A stretch of 64,000 nt of DNA from Oxalobacteraceae bacterium (lineage in GTDB: Bacteria > Pseudomonadota > Gammaproteobacteria > Burkholderiales > Burkholderiaceae_D). Both the position numbers and the translations under genes were made by a program. Every line of letters starts with the position of its first letter. The stretch's first letter is position 1. Below the pieces are notes generated by a model. The model had not been told where the DNA came from and ran no database searches. It worked only from the letters and a program-made list of their open reading frames with translations. The stretch is from assembly GCA_010024875.1 (NCBI GenBank), contig RGFZ01000009.1:1-64000 (forward strand). The letters are read 5' to 3'. Positions 61,140-64,000 of this stretch are shown piece after piece.

Positions 61140-61913
61140 TCACTGGAATTCGAGCGCGACGACATTGCGGTTCCCTCTCTGGCGCTGCTGACCGAGAAGA
61201 TTCAGCAGGATGGCCAGCCTCTGTTCCTGCCCCGGCTGAGCCCAGGCCTCTCCGCTGAACTGCAGCCGGCCGTTCACGATCGCGCCATGGCCCGCCATCT
61301 GCAGCGGGCCGGACAGGGTGCTCAGTGTCAGTCGCGCGCGCGCTCCCTGCCAGTCGAATTGCAGACGATAAGCTCCCAAGGGCTTGACGGGTGACAAGGC
61401 CGATGCAATATCCTTCAGCTCAAGCAGCATGCGCCCGTCGATATCGATGCCGTTCGCAGTCCTGCGCAATGTGAGGTCAGGCCATGACAGCTGCATGCGG
61501 CCTGAGGGCTGCAAGGTGTTCAGTGGCGCGCCCAGTGCGGCCAGCCGTTCTGCGGGCAGTTGCAGACTGGCCGGACCGAGTTGCCATGTATTCCAGCTGC
61601 CGGATACTGTCAGCGTATGGTCCAACGCTTCGGGATTGTCGATACGCCCATCGACGATACCGAGCAGTATCAGCGGCGACACTGTCCAGCGAAATCGTCC
61701 GGGAAGTATCGGCGCGGCCGGCGCATTGGGGTCGGCGGCGGCACCGGCGAATGCGGAACCTCGCCACAGACTGCCCTGGGGATCACCGAGCGTGAAACGA
61801 CCGCCGCTATGTCGCTCGATCATTGGGGTCAGCCATGCCGCAGGCAAGGAGAATAATGCCGTCGCCGCCACAACCAGCAACGCAGCCAGCGCAATGAGGA
61901 GAAAACGCTTCAT
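61140..61913 (-). CDS. gspN: Type II secretion system protein N
   Basis: N-terminal TM; MIERHSGGRFTLGDPQGSLWRGSA; position between gspM and gspD. Confidence 0.85.
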   Translation of the reverse strand: MKRFLLIALAALLVVAATALFSLPAAWLTPMIERHSGGRFTLGDPQGSLWRGSAFAGAAADPNAPAAPILPGRFRWTVSPLILLGIVDGRIDNPEALDHTLTVSGSWNTWQLGPASLQLPAERLAALGAPLNTLQPSGRMQLSWPDLTLRRTANGIDIDGRMLLELKDIASALSPVKPLGAYRLQFDWQGARARLTLSTLSGPLQMAGHGAIVNGRLQFSGEAWAQPGQEQRLAILLNLLGQQRQRGNRNVVALEFQ

Positions 61914-62425
61914 TGCGCGCGTTGAAGTGTCAGTTGCGCATCGACCCGACCAGGAAGATCACGCGCGATAATGTTTGCCTCGGTGACCATCAGCTGCGCA
62001 GAGGACTGCGTGAGCTGTAGCCATTCCGCCAGTGCGGCGAAAGGCACGTTACTGAATTTCGCAGATACACGATTGTCGCTGACTGTCAGATTCTGAGCTT
62101 GCAGTCCCTTGTCTTTCAGGCTGCGCTCGAGTGCTGCAGGAGACATATCGGCGGCCGGCGCTGCTGACGTGACACGCGGGGGCGAGGCGACGATCTCGGA
62201 GGCCATCGCGTGCATTTGCGCGAGCTGACTATGCAAGGTCGGCAGCGACTGCTGCCAACGTGATCGACCTTCAATCGCCGGAGCAATCAGCGACAGCCAA
62301 ATCAGCAGCAGTAGCAAGATTACGGCACCAATGCCGAGGATGTGTCGCTCGCGCGGCTGGCGCGCCCTCCAGAAATCATGCGCCGTCGCAGCCAACTTGG
62401 CGCGGATCGTCGGTGATCCACTCAT
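61910..62425 (-). CDS. gspM: Type II secretion system protein M
   Basis: Single TM after ARQPRERHILGIGAV; position between gspL and gspN. Confidence 0.85.
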   Translation of the reverse strand: MSGSPTIRAKLAATAHDFWRARQPRERHILGIGAVILLLLLIWLSLIAPAIEGRSRWQQSLPTLHSQLAQMHAMASEIVASPPRVTSAAPAADMSPAALERSLKDKGLQAQNLTVSDNRVSAKFSNVPFAALAEWLQLTQSSAQLMVTEANIIARDLPGRVDAQLTLQRAQ

Positions 62426-63774
62426 TGCGCGCTCTGCACGTACCAGCTGTTAGGCTCGCTGCCTGCTGACAGTTCCAGCTGATGCTCGATCAGTATTTTA
62501 CGGACTGCATCGTGCGATGGCTGCATACCCGTTTTCAGACGCAACAGTAGACCCGCGTCACGATAGTCAATTCGAGTCACCGCGCGCGCTTCGATTCCGG
62601 TGACCTGCTGTATCGCTGGCCACGCATCCCCGAGTGCCGCACAAAGCCATAAAAAATCGCCGGACGAGGATTCTCCCGCTGCGCGGCTCTGGCCGATGCG
62701 TCTTTGCTTCATGCGCGAGACAGGATCGGCCATTACCGCCTTGTCATTCGCGGCATCATCGGGAAAAGCCGTGCGATAGGTACGCAGCATGTCTGTCTCC
62801 AGCCGCGCGCCCTCCTGATGCAAGCGCCACCAGTCACCATTCAGCGCGAGCACATTCAGCAGTAACAACGCGGACCCCAGCGCGATCGGCAATCGCCAGT
62901 GTGGCCAGTCGAATGCTGGCTGATCTTCGATGGCGACACCTGCGATCAGGTCAATCTCTGACCGAGCAGCAGTGTCGATCAGATCGTCCCATGACGTTTT
63001 TCGCAGTTCGACAGGGCCGGATGCTGCCTCTGACATGCGCGCCGACCATCTCGCCATCGCCGCACTGAAACCCGGCAATGCCCGCTCGGGCACCGACAGC
63101 TGCAGCGGCCTGCCGGCGGTCATCGCCATTGCGGTGGCCAGCACGCCCTCAGGCGAAGACGCTTCGCTGTCGACCGCGCCCAGCGGCAGACCTGCACCCT
63201 CGCCATCGCCCGTGTGAATGACTAATTCGCGCAAGGGGTGCGGCGAATGAGGAAAATCAAACATCCAGGCGACGACCTGCTCCTTCGATGGCGGTAGACA
63301 AAGCTGCAATGGCACTGCGGACAAGCGCCGCGCGCCAAGACGGCGCACCGGCTTCACCCAGTGCTCAAGCCAGGTCTTGTCGATCACGGCAACGATTCGC
63401 AGTCCGTCGCCGGCAGGTCCAGCCGCCAGCACGCAATCTGCCGGGTCGCCAATAATGCGATCCTCGACCAGGGCGGGCAGCGCTTGCCTGAGGCGATGCG
63501 CCGGAATCGGCGGCACAGCAATGCGCATCACCGTGACATCGCTGGCGGAAAACAGCAGCACGACGCGCTGCGAATGCCGGATGGCCTCTGACAGTGCATC
63601 GAGCCGAGCAGCGCCTTGCTCGCGCACTCGGCCGCGCACGGCGAGCGCAAACGGTAATACGAGCTGCGTGATGTCTGTCGTTGCAGACACGTCAGCGCGC
63701 GCCGGCAAGCGTAGATAGAGCGCGGTCGTACTCGGTATCGGCATGCGTGTCACGCTCATGTCTGGTTCATCCAC
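62422..63774 (-). CDS. gspL: Type II secretion system protein L
   Basis: VVLLFSASDVTVMRIAVPPIPAHRLRQALPALVEDRI; position between gspK and gspM. Confidence 0.88.
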   Translation of the reverse strand: MDEPDMSVTRMPIPSTTALYLRLPARADVSATTDITQLVLPFALAVRGRVREQGAARLDALSEAIRHSQRVVLLFSASDVTVMRIAVPPIPAHRLRQALPALVEDRIIGDPADCVLAAGPAGDGLRIVAVIDKTWLEHWVKPVRRLGARRLSAVPLQLCLPPSKEQVVAWMFDFPHSPHPLRELVIHTGDGEGAGLPLGAVDSEASSPEGVLATAMAMTAGRPLQLSVPERALPGFSAAMARWSARMSEAASGPVELRKTSWDDLIDTAARSEIDLIAGVAIEDQPAFDWPHWRLPIALGSALLLLNVLALNGDWWRLHQEGARLETDMLRTYRTAFPDDAANDKAVMADPVSRMKQRRIGQSRAAGESSSGDFLWLCAALGDAWPAIQQVTGIEARAVTRIDYRDAGLLLRLKTGMQPSHDAVRKILIEHQLELSAGSEPNSWYVQSAQ

Positions 63775-64000
63775 AGCAGATGCGTAGCGGCACCGCTGCG
63801 CTCGACCAGACCTTGCACTTGCAGTCCGGCCTGACGAATGGCGACACGGCCATTGACGAGAAAATAGCTACTAGCCACAGAGAGCAGCGCAGGATCCATA
63901 TCGGGCTTGCCCGGTAGCCGCGCGGAAATCTCGGGCAGATCACGAAAACTCACGCTGCGCCGGTAGGTGATGAGGTTGTTCGCGTCCGCCAGCGATAACT
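63756..64000 (-). CDS. gspK: Type II secretion system minor pseudopilin GspK, C-terminal fragment (runs off right edge)
   Basis: LADANNLITYRRSVSFRDLPEISARLPGKPDMDPALLSVASSYFLVNGRVAI; upstream of gspL. Confidence 0.82.
   Translation of the reverse strand, partial: LSLADANNLITYRRSVSFRDLPEISARLPGKPDMDPALLSVASSYFLVNGRVAIRQAGLQVQGLVERSGAATHLLWMNQT

Overview
This 64 kb window looks chromosomal and betaproteobacterial (Burkholderiales-like). That placement is inferred from gene order (tRNA-Tyr/Gly/Thr before tuf; metK, ahcY-holin-metF, lpxL neighbourhood) and from clade-typical proteins such as the Cys-poor DksA. Most of it is housekeeping: folate/pterin genes, ttcA, glmU-glmS, icmF, two photolyase-family genes, ettA, an ABC-2 exporter, an indolepyruvate:ferredoxin oxidoreductase, cca, a lytic transglycosylase, SAM-cycle genes with a clear SAH riboswitch, dapF, xerC, a CobW GTPase, dksA, a ZnuD-like receptor, hslVU, and a type II secretion operon that runs off the right edge. 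The best leads are: (1) an orphan pair made of a short Ser/Asp-rich protein with a hydrophobic hairpin followed by a SycD/LcrH-like TPR protein, resembling a type III effector or translocator with its chaperone; (2) a decaying ankyrin-repeat gene with an in-frame stop and apparent 5' frameshifts, coupled to a ROK kinase by a TAATG overlap; (3) a rhombosortase plus GlyGly-CTERM subtilase cassette inside the SAM-cycle cluster, with its 3' end overlapping the SAH riboswitch; (4) internal deletions in conserved parts of glmS (about 47 nt, frameshifting) and gspE (about 30 codons, in frame); (5) a CobW-DksA-ZnuD-like cluster suggestive of zinc handling; and (6) several strong intergenic hairpins lacking U-tracts. 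All calls come from reading the sequence and recalled family features. No database search was run.
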